NCBI GenBank assembly: GCA_001604185.1
Contig: LVAV01000108.1
Span: forward strand, 1,395-50,674
From: Clostridiales bacterium Firm_16
GTDB taxonomy: Bacteria; Bacillota; Clostridia; Saccharofermentanales; Saccharofermentanaceae
Length of the DNA: 49,280 bases
Reading direction: 5' to 3'
The first letter of the stretch is position 1; each line of letters begins with the position of its first letter. The notes beneath the pieces were generated by a model, which was given only the letters and a program-made list of their open reading frames with translations, was not told where the DNA came from and made no database searches. Positions 41,832-49,280 of the stretch are shown here, one piece after another. The translations under genes were made by a program, and so were the position numbers.

Positions 41832-43079
41832 ATGATGTCCGAAGAAACGTACCAAAATGTATTTGATGTGTTGGAGGCACGTGGTTATGTAGCCCAGACG
41901 ACGCATCGTGAAGAAATCTACAATCTGTTAAGCAAGCCGGGTGTCACCTTCTATATAGGCTTTGACCCGACTGCAGACAGTCTGCATGTAGGACATTTCG
42001 TCCAGATGATGGTCATGAGCCACATGCAGAAAGCAGGACACCGTCCGATCGCCCTGATGGGTGGCGGTACCGGCATGATCGGCGACCCGACAGGCCGTTC
42101 TGATATGCGTCAGATGCTGACACGTGAGACCATCGACCATAACGTCGAGTGCTTCAAGAAGCAGATGGGCAAGGTCGTTGATTTTTCCGATGGAAAAGCT
42201 CTGATCGTGAATAACGGTGACTGGCTGCTGCCGCTGAACTACATTGAGTTCTTGAGAGATGTGGGACCGCATTTCTCTGTAAACCGTATGCTGACCTTCG
42301 AGTGCTACAAGCAGCGTCTGGAGAGAGGTCTTTCTTTCCTGGAGTTTAACTACATGCTGCTGCAGAGCTACGACTTCCTGTACCTGTACCAGAAGTACAA
42401 CTGCCAGCTGGAGCTGGGCGGTGACGACCAGTGGTCCAACATCCTCGGTGGTGTTGAGCTGATCCGTCGTAAGGAGCAGGGCGAGGCTTTCGGTCTGACA
42501 TTCACGCTTCTGACCAACAGTGAAGGTAAGAAGATGGGTAAGACTGCGAAGGGCGCTGTATGGCTCGATCCGAACAAGACCACACCTTTCGATTTCTACC
42601 AGTACTGGAGAAACGTTGAGGATGCGGATGTTATCAAGTGCCTGAAGCTTCTGACTTTCGTATCTCTTGAGGAGATCGACGAATATGCGAAGCTGACGGA
42701 TGCCGCGATCAACGAGGCGAAGAAGAGACTGGCTTTCGAAGTGACCAAGATCGTGCATGGCGAAGAGACGGCTCTGGCTGTAAAGAAGCAGGCGGAAGAC
42801 CTTTTCGAGAAGGGCGGACGTTCTGATGATATGGCAACGACTGCTATTGCTGCGGATCGTCTGGCCGGTGACGGACTGTCTCTCCTGGATCTCCTTTGCG
42901 AGACGAAGCTGACTCCTTCTAAGGGTGAGGCTCGCCGCATGATCCAGCAGAAGGGTATCTACCTCAACGATGTGGCTATCGAGGATGTGTACTACATGCT
43001 GACCGAGAAGGATTTCACCAACGGTGAGGCTTTCCTGAGAAAGGGTAAGAAAGTACACCATCGTCTGACGATCGAGTGA
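41832..43079 (+). CDS. tyrS: Tyrosyl-tRNA synthetase
   Basis: This cytoplasmic class I synthetase attaches tyrosine to tRNA-Tyr. The 415 residues are typical. The signature HIGH appears as HVGH in [19 protein letters not shown] and the KMSKS loop as KMGKT ([16 protein letters not shown]). [10 protein letters not shown] is the conserved segment of the active site. An S4 RNA-binding domain ends the protein ([19 protein letters not shown]). AGGAGG precedes two adjacent ATG codons (41832 and 41835), and either may be used. It is a single-gene transcript with its own promoter and a terminator after it. Confidence 0.97.
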   Translation: MMSEETYQNVFDVLEARGYVAQTTHREEIYNLLSKPGVTFYIGFDPTADSLHVGHFVQMMVMSHMQKAGHRPIALMGGGTGMIGDPTGRSDMRQMLTRETIDHNVECFKKQMGKVVDFSDGKALIVNNGDWLLPLNYIEFLRDVGPHFSVNRMLTFECYKQRLERGLSFLEFNYMLLQSYDFLYLYQKYNCQLELGGDDQWSNILGGVELIRRKEQGEAFGLTFTLLTNSEGKKMGKTAKGAVWLDPNKTTPFDFYQYWRNVEDADVIKCLKLLTFVSLEEIDEYAKLTDAAINEAKKRLAFEVTKIVHGEETALAVKKQAEDLFEKGGRSDDMATTAIAADRLAGDGLSLLDLLCETKLTPSKGEARRMIQQKGIYLNDVAIEDVYYMLTEKDFTNGEAFLRKGKKVHHRLTIE

Positions 43080-43196
43080 GGTTGCGCCGAGGTTGCGAGC
43101 CGGGCATGCGGGGCGTGAAAATGCTTGATTTTCCTTCGTTCTGCGGAAGGGGTACCGTGGAATGAGTGGAGTTTCATATATCGACGAATGAAGAAA

Positions 43197-43226
43197 GAGG
43201 ACTGTCCTGACGGGCAGTCCTTTTTC
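43197..43226 (+). terminator. Terminator of tyrS
   Basis: GGACTGTCC and GGGCAGTCC pair around TGAC, followed by TTTTTCTG. Confidence 0.9.
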
Positions 43227-43292
43227 TGTCAGGGTTGCGGGACGAGGAGACAGGCTGCCGGAGGTGCGAGGGTGTGGCCGCGAGAGTTGCAG

Positions 43293-43540
43293 CTGACTAA
43301 ACTGTCAGTGCTCCGGATTTAGTCCCCATTTTCCAGGCTCGGCTGGGGACTAGATCGCCACTACCCGGGATTTAGTCCCCATTTTCCAGGCTTGGCTGGG
43401 GACTAGATCGCCACTACTCGGGATTTAGTCCCCATTTTCCAGGCTTGGCTGGGGACTAGATCGCCACTACCCGGGATTTAGTCCCCATTCTCCGAGGCGA
43501 GCTGGAGACTAAACTGCAACCGCTCGAGATTTAGTCACCT
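43293..43540. repeat. 53-bp tandem repeat array B (same family as 16088-16390)
   Basis: TTTAGTCCCC occurs at 43318, 43371, 43424 and 43477, and a degenerate TTTAGTCACC at 43530, exactly every 53 bases. GGGGACTA lies between them, decaying to GGAGACTA in the last unit. The unit sequence ATTTTCCAGGCTTGGCTG / GATCGCCACTACTCGGGA closely matches array A 27 kb away. The edge units are degraded, as is usual when an array grows from within. Apart from this, 43227-43631 contains no gene I can support. Confidence 0.95.
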
Positions 43541-43631
43541 CTCCAGAAGAGAAGGTGAAAACAAGTGAATTTCCACGAGTGAAAAGTTACCTGTCGTGTG
43601 TTACAATTCCTTTAGACAAGGAGGGTGCGCT

Positions 43632-44417
43632 TTGAAGATCTGTCGTTTCTGCCAACATCAACAAGAATCCGGAGATAGCTGCGAGCAGTGCGGCGCGCCT
43701 TTTGCTGCCGATAAGCTGGATTTCTCGGATAGTGGTTCGAGTGAACCGGATGTGACCGGCGAGAATGCGACATGGACAAGCGAAACTCCGACTGAGACAA
43801 GCGAAGCGCAGACCGGCTCGACGGGACCAGAGGTGGCCGGCACAGTGATGCCGGGTATTTTTGCGGATGGATCAAGTGAATCTGCCGCCCCCGCGACAAA
43901 CGCAGAAACTCACGAGAACCCTTCAGATGAGGCTAAAGCCAAAACCTCGGAAAAGCAAAAAAAGAAGAACATCGAGTTCTCCGGCAATGAAAATCTTCGT
44001 GACGAGAACGGACGCAAGATCCTGTACTCGGCGAAGGCGGCGGGAGAATCGGTATACCTGGGAAATAAGGGACTGGCTCTGGTCCAGAGTTCGCAGGTCA
44101 ACCCCTCCGAGATTCCCGAAGGTGTGGAACCCTACGATTCCAAGAAATACAACGGAACCTACATGCTGAGCAAGTTCGCTTTGGTACTCAACTCTGCGTG
44201 CCTGGTCTGCTGCTGTGTATCGAACCTGATCTCGTTCATATTGGGTCTTTGCGCCTATACTAAGATGAACAAGGTCATAAAGGGCAAGGACAAAAATCCG
44301 GAGCAGTCCGCGAAAACGGCCAAAACTCTGGCAATTACGTCATTCGTACTGCTGGTGATCTGGGGAATGATCCTGGCTTATATCATCTTTTTTACTGACC
44401 TGATCGACGAGCTCTGA
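43632..44417 (+). CDS. Zinc-ribbon protein with two transmembrane helices
   Basis: This protein of about 261 residues begins with a zinc ribbon ([16 protein letters not shown]). A Ser/Thr/Glu/Ala-rich linker runs to about residue 105 and a Lys-rich stretch follows. The C-terminal membrane part has two helices: [20 protein letters not shown] and, after a basic loop ([20 protein letters not shown]), [20 protein letters not shown]. This helix-loop-helix resembles CD225/DUF4190-type membrane domains. TTG 43632 is taken as the start because AAGGAGGG precedes it by six bases; upstream codons in frame lack a site. It ends about 90 bases before the rpsL promoter. The function is unknown. Confidence 0.72.
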   Translation: MKICRFCQHQQESGDSCEQCGAPFAADKLDFSDSGSSEPDVTGENATWTSETPTETSEAQTGSTGPEVAGTVMPGIFADGSSESAAPATNAETHENPSDEAKAKTSEKQKKKNIEFSGNENLRDENGRKILYSAKAAGESVYLGNKGLALVQSSQVNPSEIPEGVEPYDSKKYNGTYMLSKFALVLNSACLVCCCVSNLISFILGLCAYTKMNKVIKGKDKNPEQSAKTAKTLAITSFVLLVIWGMILAYIIFFTDLIDEL

Positions 44418-44506
44418 GAAGAACTGTTGCGTGGCACCTGCTCGGATTCCGGCAGAGACACGCGGCGCCGACGGCCCGATTCGGGAAAAGTTTTTCAAAT
44501 TCCCTG

Positions 44507-44535
44507 TTTACAATGCAAAAATACGGTGCTATACT
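44507..44535 (+). promoter_or_regulatory. Promoter of the str operon
   Basis: TTTACA (44507-44512), 17 bases, TATACT (44530-44535), with TG one base before the -10. Starts transcription about 70 bases before rpsL. Confidence 0.75.
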
Positions 44536-44611
44536 AAATTGCCCGACAAAACGGGGTTTTCTTTTTGCGCCGTTTTGCCGAGAAATAAGTATTACGAAAG
44601 GAGATGTATTG

Positions 44612-45040
44612 ATGCCTACGTTCAACCAATTGGTAAAGTCCGGAAGAACTTCGAAGATCTACAAGTCTTCTTCTAAGGCTCTTCAGAGTGGACTGAATAC
44701 CTTGCGCAAGCAGGAGACAGACGTTTCTTCCCCGCAAAAGCGTGGTGTTTGCACAGTTGTTAAGACCGTAACTCCTAAGAAGCCGAACTCTGCTTTGAGA
44801 AAGGTTGCCAGAGTACGTCTTACAAACGCTTACGAAGTAACTGCATATATCCCGGGTGTGGGACACAACTTGCAGGAGCACTCCGTAGTATTGATCCGTG
44901 GCGGCCGTGTTAAGGACCTTCCTGGTGTCCGTTATCACATTGTCCGCGGTACATTGGATACTGCCGGTGTAGCTAACCGTATGCAGGGCCGTTCCAAGTA
45001 CGGTGCGAAGAAGCCGAAGGCCGCTAAGGTCAAGAAGTAA
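44612..45040 (+). CDS. rpsL: Ribosomal protein S12
   Basis: S12 is at the decoding centre of the 30S subunit. The 142-residue protein shows the canonical [11 protein letters not shown] start, [19 protein letters not shown] and [19 protein letters not shown], the two loops where streptomycin-resistance changes occur in other bacteria. Here both have the wild-type-like lysines. The C-terminal Lys-rich extension is typical of Clostridia. GAAAGGAG lies nine bases upstream of the ATG; the frame is open further upstream but that part is not S12. First gene of the str operon. Confidence 0.98.
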   Translation: MPTFNQLVKSGRTSKIYKSSSKALQSGLNTLRKQETDVSSPQKRGVCTVVKTVTPKKPNSALRKVARVRLTNAYEVTAYIPGVGHNLQEHSVVLIRGGRVKDLPGVRYHIVRGTLDTAGVANRMQGRSKYGAKKPKAAKVKK

Positions 45041-45245
45041 TTCTTGTGATCCTGCGGTTGGACAGATTAAGTGATCAGTACACTGTCTATATAAGAAAAG
45101 CCCTTTGGGAAAAGCTCTTCCCGAAGGAGCCGCTCTTTCGGGGACATGTTTACTGGCGCTGACACGGTCCAAAAGAACTAGATTTTTACGTGAGTACCTA
45201 TGGTTTCAGTTAACTGCTGAATATCATGAAAAGGAGGGAAGACTA
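45041..45245 (+). other. Long structured rpsL-rpsG spacer
   Basis: This 205-base spacer is long for the str operon. It holds a strong hairpin at about 45117-45143 (CCCGAAGGAGC against GCTCTTTCGGGG) with no T run, and a possible GGACAG/CTGTC helix before it. It could be a translational operator for a ribosomal protein such as S7, as in E. coli, but no sequence match was recognised. Confidence 0.45.
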
Positions 45246-45716
45246 GTGCCAAGAAAAGGCAATGTCCCAGTTAGAGAAGTGCTCCCGGATCCGCTTTACA
45301 ACGATGTTAAAGTATCCAAGCTGATCAACAACATCATGTTAGACGGTAAGAAGGGTGTTGCACAGAGAATTTGCTATGACGCTTTTGACCTGATCAAAGA
45401 GCGCACAGGCAAGGAGCCGATGGAAGTATTTAATGCGGCTCTTGAGAATGTTATGCCTATGTTGGAAGTTAAAGCAAGACGTGTTGGTGGTGCTAACTAC
45501 CAGGTTCCGATGGAAGTACGTCCTGCACGTCGTCAGACTCTGGGTCTGCGTTGGCTCGTAAGATACGCTAGAGAGAGATCCGAGCGTACAATGAGCGATC
45601 GTCTGGCTAACGAGCTGATCGATGCATCTAACAGCACAGGCGGTGCATTTAAGAAGAAAGAAGAAATGCACAAGATGGCAGAAGCTAACCGCGCTTTTGC
45701 ACATTACAGATGGTAA
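45246..45716 (+). CDS. rpsG: Ribosomal protein S7
   Basis: S7 nucleates assembly of the 30S head and binds 16S rRNA. The 156-residue length matches the family. Segments [56 protein letters not shown] and the C-terminal AFAHYRW are diagnostic. It uses a GTG start preceded by AAGGAGGG. In E. coli S7 represses its own operon; the unusual spacer upstream could play that part here. Confidence 0.98.
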   Translation: MPRKGNVPVREVLPDPLYNDVKVSKLINNIMLDGKKGVAQRICYDAFDLIKERTGKEPMEVFNAALENVMPMLEVKARRVGGANYQVPMEVRPARRQTLGLRWLVRYARERSERTMSDRLANELIDASNSTGGAFKKKEEMHKMAEANRAFAHYRW

Positions 45717-45738
45717 TTGATGAAGGAGCATTGAAACG

Positions 45739-47808
45739 ATGAATAAGAGAGAGTATTCACTCGAAAACACACGAAATATCGGTATCATGGCTCACATCGA
45801 CGCGGGTAAGACAACGACTACTGAAAGAATCCTCTACTACACGGGTATCAACCGTAAGATGGGTGAGGTTCACGAAGGTGCCGCTACAATGGACTGGATG
45901 GTTCAGGAGCAGGAGCGTGGTATCACGATCACATCTGCTGCAACCACTGCTCCGTGGAAGGGACATCGTATCAACATCATCGATACTCCTGGCCACGTTG
46001 ACTTTACTGTAGAGGTTGAGCGCTCCTTGCGTGTCCTCGACGGTGCAGTAACAGTTATGTCTGCCAGAGGCGGTGTAGAACCTCAGACCGAGACAGTCTG
46101 GAGACAGGCTGAGCATTACGGCGTTCCGCGTATGGTATACGTCAACAAGATGGATATCCTGGGTGCGGATTTCTTCCATGTAATCGACATGATCAAGGAT
46201 CGTCTGAAGAGCAACGCTGTTGCTATCCAGATCCCGATCGGTAAGGAAGACAACTTCGAAGGAATCATCGACCTGATGACACTCCGTGCAGAGGTTTATG
46301 TAAGTGAAGACGGTATGAAGTACGAGGACCGTGAGGTTCCGGCTGATATGGTCGAGTTCGTAAACCAGAAGCGTGAGGAAATGGTCGAGGCTATCGCTGA
46401 GACAGATGAGGAGCTCACCATGAAGTTCCTCGAGGGCGAAGAGATCTCTATCGACGAGCTCAAGGCCGCTCTGCGTAAGGCTACATGTTCCTGTAAGATG
46501 ATTCCGGTTATCTGCGGTACGTCTTTAAGAAACAAGGGTGTTCAGATGATGCTGGATGCAATCGTAGATTACATGCCATCTCCGCTGGATATCCCGGCTA
46601 TCAAGGGTATCAACCCTGACACTGAAGAAGAGGAAGAGCGCCCGGCTTCTGATGAAGGCCCGTTCGCTGCTCTCGCATTCAAGATCATGACCGACCCGTT
46701 CGTTGGTAAGCTCTGCTTCTTCCGTGTTTATTCCGGTGTTCTGGAAGCAGGTTCCTATGTTTCCAACGCCACAAAGGGCAAGAAGGAGCGTATCGGACGT
46801 ATTCTCCAGATGCACGCTAATGACCGTAAGGAAATCACAGAGGTATTCTCCGGTGATATCGCGGCTGCAGTTGGTCTGAAGGATACAACAACAGGTGATA
46901 CGCTTTGCACTGAGGATGCACCGATCATTCTCGAATCCATGGAGTTCCCGGAGCCGGTTATCGAAGTTGCTATCGAGCCGAAGTCCCGTGCTTCCCAGGA
47001 GAAGATGATCGTAGCTCTCCAGAAGCTTGCTGAAGAAGACCCGACATTCCGTACATTTACCAACCAGGAAACAGGACAAACGATTATTGCCGGTATGGGT
47101 GAGCTTCACCTCGACATCATCGTTGACCGTCTCTTCCGTGAGTTTAAGGTAGAAGCAAATGTTGGTGCTCCGCAGGTTTCCTACAAGGAGACAATCAGAA
47201 AAGCAGTCAGAAGCGAAGGCCGTTTCGTACGTCAGTCCGGTGGTCATGGTCAGTATGGTCACTGTATCCTCGAGATCGAGCCTCGTGAGCCGGGTGCCGG
47301 TTATGAGTTCGTGAATGCTACCGTTGGTGGTTCCATTCCGAAGGAATTTATCGCACCTATCGATGCCGGTGTTCAGGAAGCTATGCAGAGCGGTGTGCTC
47401 GGCGGCTATCCGGTAGTTGACGTTAAGGTTACTGTCGTAGACGGTTCCTACCACGATGTTGACTCCTCTGAAATGGCATTTAAGATCGCTGGTTCCATGG
47501 GCTTCAAGGAAGGTATGAAGAAGGCAGATCCTGTTCTTCTCGAGCCTATCATGAGAGTCGATGTTGAAGTTCCGGATGATTACATGGGCGACGTTATCGG
47601 TGGCTTGAATGCTCGCCGTGGTGTTGTCAAGGGAATCGAGGGCTTGAACGGAACCCAGAAGATCCAGGCAGAAGTACCGCTTTCCAACATGTTCGGTTAT
47701 GCTACAGCTCTCCGTTCTACAACACAGGGTCGTGGTACCTTCGTAATGCAGATCGGTCACTTCGCTGAAACACCGAAGAACATTATGGAATCCATTCTCA
47801 AGAAGTAA
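45739..47808 (+). CDS. fusA: Translation elongation factor G
   Basis: EF-G drives translocation of the ribosome with GTP. The 689 residues are typical. G1 is [20 protein letters not shown]2/switch I lies around [12 protein letters not shown]3 is DTPGHVDF and G4 is NKMD. The later domains II-V include the [16 protein letters not shown] and [16 protein letters not shown] segments. The gap to rpsG is 22 bases and AAGGAG precedes the ATG, so it is co-transcribed with rpsL and rpsG. Confidence 0.98.
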   Translation: MNKREYSLENTRNIGIMAHIDAGKTTTTERILYYTGINRKMGEVHEGAATMDWMVQEQERGITITSAATTAPWKGHRINIIDTPGHVDFTVEVERSLRVLDGAVTVMSARGGVEPQTETVWRQAEHYGVPRMVYVNKMDILGADFFHVIDMIKDRLKSNAVAIQIPIGKEDNFEGIIDLMTLRAEVYVSEDGMKYEDREVPADMVEFVNQKREEMVEAIAETDEELTMKFLEGEEISIDELKAALRKATCSCKMIPVICGTSLRNKGVQMMLDAIVDYMPSPLDIPAIKGINPDTEEEEERPASDEGPFAALAFKIMTDPFVGKLCFFRVYSGVLEAGSYVSNATKGKKERIGRILQMHANDRKEITEVFSGDIAAAVGLKDTTTGDTLCTEDAPIILESMEFPEPVIEVAIEPKSRASQEKMIVALQKLAEEDPTFRTFTNQETGQTIIAGMGELHLDIIVDRLFREFKVEANVGAPQVSYKETIRKAVRSEGRFVRQSGGHGQYGHCILEIEPREPGAGYEFVNATVGGSIPKEFIAPIDAGVQEAMQSGVLGGYPVVDVKVTVVDGSYHDVDSSEMAFKIAGSMGFKEGMKKADPVLLEPIMRVDVEVPDDYMGDVIGGLNARRGVVKGIEGLNGTQKIQAEVPLSNMFGYATALRSTTQGRGTFVMQIGHFAETPKNIMESILKK

Positions 47809-47845
47809 TTTTTGAGAGAAAACAACGCTTCTTGTTATTTGCATC

Positions 47846-47873
47846 TTGCGATTATTGAAAAACATAGTAAAAT
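47846..47873 (+). promoter_or_regulatory. Probable internal promoter of tuf
   Basis: TTGCGA (47846-47851), 16 bases, TAAAAT (47868-47873), in the 139-base fusA-tuf gap. It would give tuf extra transcription. Confidence 0.5.
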
Positions 47874-47947
47874 AGATGTATCTGACGCTCGGAAGCGAAT
47901 CAATGAAAAATTATCAGCAGACATGCTGAATAAGGAGGAAATTTTAA

Positions 47948-49150
47948 ATGGCAAAGGCAAAATTTGAAAGAACAAAGCCGCACGTTAACATCGGTACCAT
48001 TGGTCACGTTGACCACGGCAAGACTTCTCTGACAGCTGCTATCACGAAGGTTCTTTCCTTCCAGGGTAAGGCTCAGTACGAGGAGTACGGCAACATCGAT
48101 AAGGCTCCGGAAGAGAGAGCTCGTGGTATCACGATCAACACAGCTCACGTTGAGTACGAGACAGACGCTCGTCACTACGCTCACGTTGACTGCCCCGGCC
48201 ACGCCGACTATATTAAGAACATGATCACTGGTGCTGCTCAGATGGACGGTGCTATCCTCGTAGTTTCCGCTTCTGATGGTCCGATGCCGCAGACACGTGA
48301 GCACATCCTGCTCGCTCGTCAGGTAGGCGTTCCGTACATCGTAGTATTCATGAACAAGTGCGACCAGGTTGACGATGAAGAGCTCCTCGAGCTCGTTGAG
48401 ATGGACATCCGTGACCTCCTCAACCAGTACGAGTTCCCGGGCGACGACACACCGATCATCCGTGGTTCTGCTCTCCAGGCTATCGAGTCTACTTCTACAG
48501 ACCCGAACGCTCCGGAATATGCTCCGATCCTCGAGCTCATGAAGGCTGTAGACGAGTTCATCGCTACACCTGCTCGTCCGACAGACCTCCCGTTCCTTAT
48601 GCCGGTTGAGGACGTATTCACGATCACAGGTCGTGGTACTGTTGCTACAGGCCGTCTCGAGCGTGGTATCGTTAAGGTTGGTGACGCAGCTGAGATCGTT
48701 GGTCTCCAGGATGAGCCGAAGAGCACAACTGTTACAGGTGTTGAGATGTTCCACAAGCTCCTCGATCAGGCTGAGGCTGGTGATAACATCGGTGCTCTCC
48801 TCCGTGGTATCGACCGTAAAGAGGTTGAGCGTGGTCAGGTTCTCGCTAAGCCGGGTTCCATCACACCTCACACAAAGTTCACAGGTCAAGTTTACGTTCT
48901 GACACACGAAGAAGGTGGCCGTCATAAGCCTTTCTTCAACGGCTATCGTCCGCAGTTCTACTTCAGAACAACAGACGTTACCGGTGTTGCTCACCTTCCG
49001 GAAGGCACAGAAATGTGCATGCCTGGTGACCACGTAACCATCACTGTTGAGCTCATCACTCCTATCGCTATGGAGCAGGGCCTCAAGTTCGCTATCCGTG
49101 AGGGTGGTCGTACAGTTGGTGCTGGTACTGTTGCTACAATCATCGAGTAA
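47948..49150 (+). CDS. tuf: Translation elongation factor Tu
   Basis: EF-Tu delivers aminoacyl-tRNA to the ribosome with GTP. The 400-residue protein shows G1 [11 protein letters not shown], switch [17 protein letters not shown]3 DCPGHADY, G4 NKCD and G5-region GSALQAIE. Domains II and III include [13 protein letters not shown] and the C-terminal [17 protein letters not shown] lies nine bases before the ATG. Codon choice is extremely biased. It is the last gene of the str operon and is followed by a strong terminator. Confidence 0.98.
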   Translation: MAKAKFERTKPHVNIGTIGHVDHGKTSLTAAITKVLSFQGKAQYEEYGNIDKAPEERARGITINTAHVEYETDARHYAHVDCPGHADYIKNMITGAAQMDGAILVVSASDGPMPQTREHILLARQVGVPYIVVFMNKCDQVDDEELLELVEMDIRDLLNQYEFPGDDTPIIRGSALQAIESTSTDPNAPEYAPILELMKAVDEFIATPARPTDLPFLMPVEDVFTITGRGTVATGRLERGIVKVGDAAEIVGLQDEPKSTTVTGVEMFHKLLDQAEAGDNIGALLRGIDRKEVERGQVLAKPGSITPHTKFTGQVYVLTHEEGGRHKPFFNGYRPQFYFRTTDVTGVAHLPEGTEMCMPGDHVTITVELITPIAMEQGLKFAIREGGRTVGAGTVATIIE

Positions 49151-49180
49151 TTCGATCTTAAGTAGATAAATCAGTCTTTC

Positions 49181-49217
49181 AAAGAGCTTCGGGATTTCGA
49201 TCCCGGAGCTCTTTTTT
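49181..49217 (+). terminator. Terminator of the str operon
   Basis: AGAGCTTCGGGAT pairs with ATCCCGGAGCTCT around TTCG (one G-U), followed by TTTTT. The remaining bases to the window end show no supported feature. Confidence 0.95.
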
Positions 49218-49280
49218 GGTTGTGGAGTCGTGACTCCGTTGAGCACGCGAGGAAGGAAGCGTGCGAAACAAAAAACCACC

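Noticed and set aside
43120..43322. Small ORF across the tyrS terminator
   Set aside because: It runs through the terminator hairpin and into the repeat array, with no ribosome binding site.

Overview
The window looks like a chromosomal segment of a Gram-positive anaerobe of the class Clostridia, possibly a gut or rumen relative of the Ruminococcaceae/Oscillospiraceae. This is inferred from an Asn T-box riboswitch, canonical AGGAGG ribosome binding sites and TATAAT promoters, the gene order rpsL-rpsG-fusA-tuf, many lipobox lipoproteins, and secreted proteins built from transglutaminase, FN3, LRR and DUF4214 modules. Most of the sequence is moderately GC-rich. Three islets are clearly AT-richer: about 3.2-3.7 kb, 28.9-29.9 kb and 32.3-34.8 kb. 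No transposase, integrase, tRNA, rRNA or CRISPR array was seen.

Layout. 1-3.2 kb: an Asn-specific T-box controls asnS and asnA, so asparaginyl-tRNA charging and asparagine synthesis are coupled. 3.3-11 kb: a small anchored protein, three tandem paralogous lipoproteins (propeller/WG-repeat-like) and an orphan PstS-like lipoprotein on the minus strand. 11-12.1 kb: gene-free DNA with two tandem repeat arrays. 12.1-16 kb: a zinc-ribbon membrane protein, a PlsC-type acyltransferase fused to a zinc ribbon, and a FliB-like Cys-rich protein. 16.1-16.4 kb: a 53-bp repeat array whose family recurs at 43.3 kb. 16.6-19 kb: an ECF sigma/anti-sigma pair divergent from a lipoprotein. 19.1-21.1 kb: a phosphoglycerate kinase-triosephosphate isomerase fusion gene.

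21.6-40.7 kb is the accessory heart of the window. Three secreted transglutaminase-like proteins carry DUF4214 or triple FN3 C-termini. They are followed by a broken DUF4062 (STAND-type) gene, then a minus-strand operon of a double cystatin-like lipoprotein, an ECF sigma factor and its anti-sigma factor. Next come a CHAP amidase with a frameshifted ricin-type lectin tail, a 96-residue Tyr/Gly/Ser repeat protein with the same upstream box, a zinc-ribbon/YARHG membrane protein, and two secreted LRR proteins. The LRR proteins carry the same C-terminal DUF4214 module as the first transglutaminase. A plausible reading, which is inference, is a cell-surface assembly or remodelling locus: papain-fold enzymes, a possible papain-fold inhibitor, LRR adhesins sharing a C-terminal module, and dedicated envelope-sensing sigma factors.

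40.9-49.2 kb returns to housekeeping: a YugP-like zinc metallopeptidase, tyrS, a second 53-bp repeat array, a zinc-ribbon two-TM protein, and the str operon (rpsL, rpsG, fusA, tuf) ending in a strong terminator.
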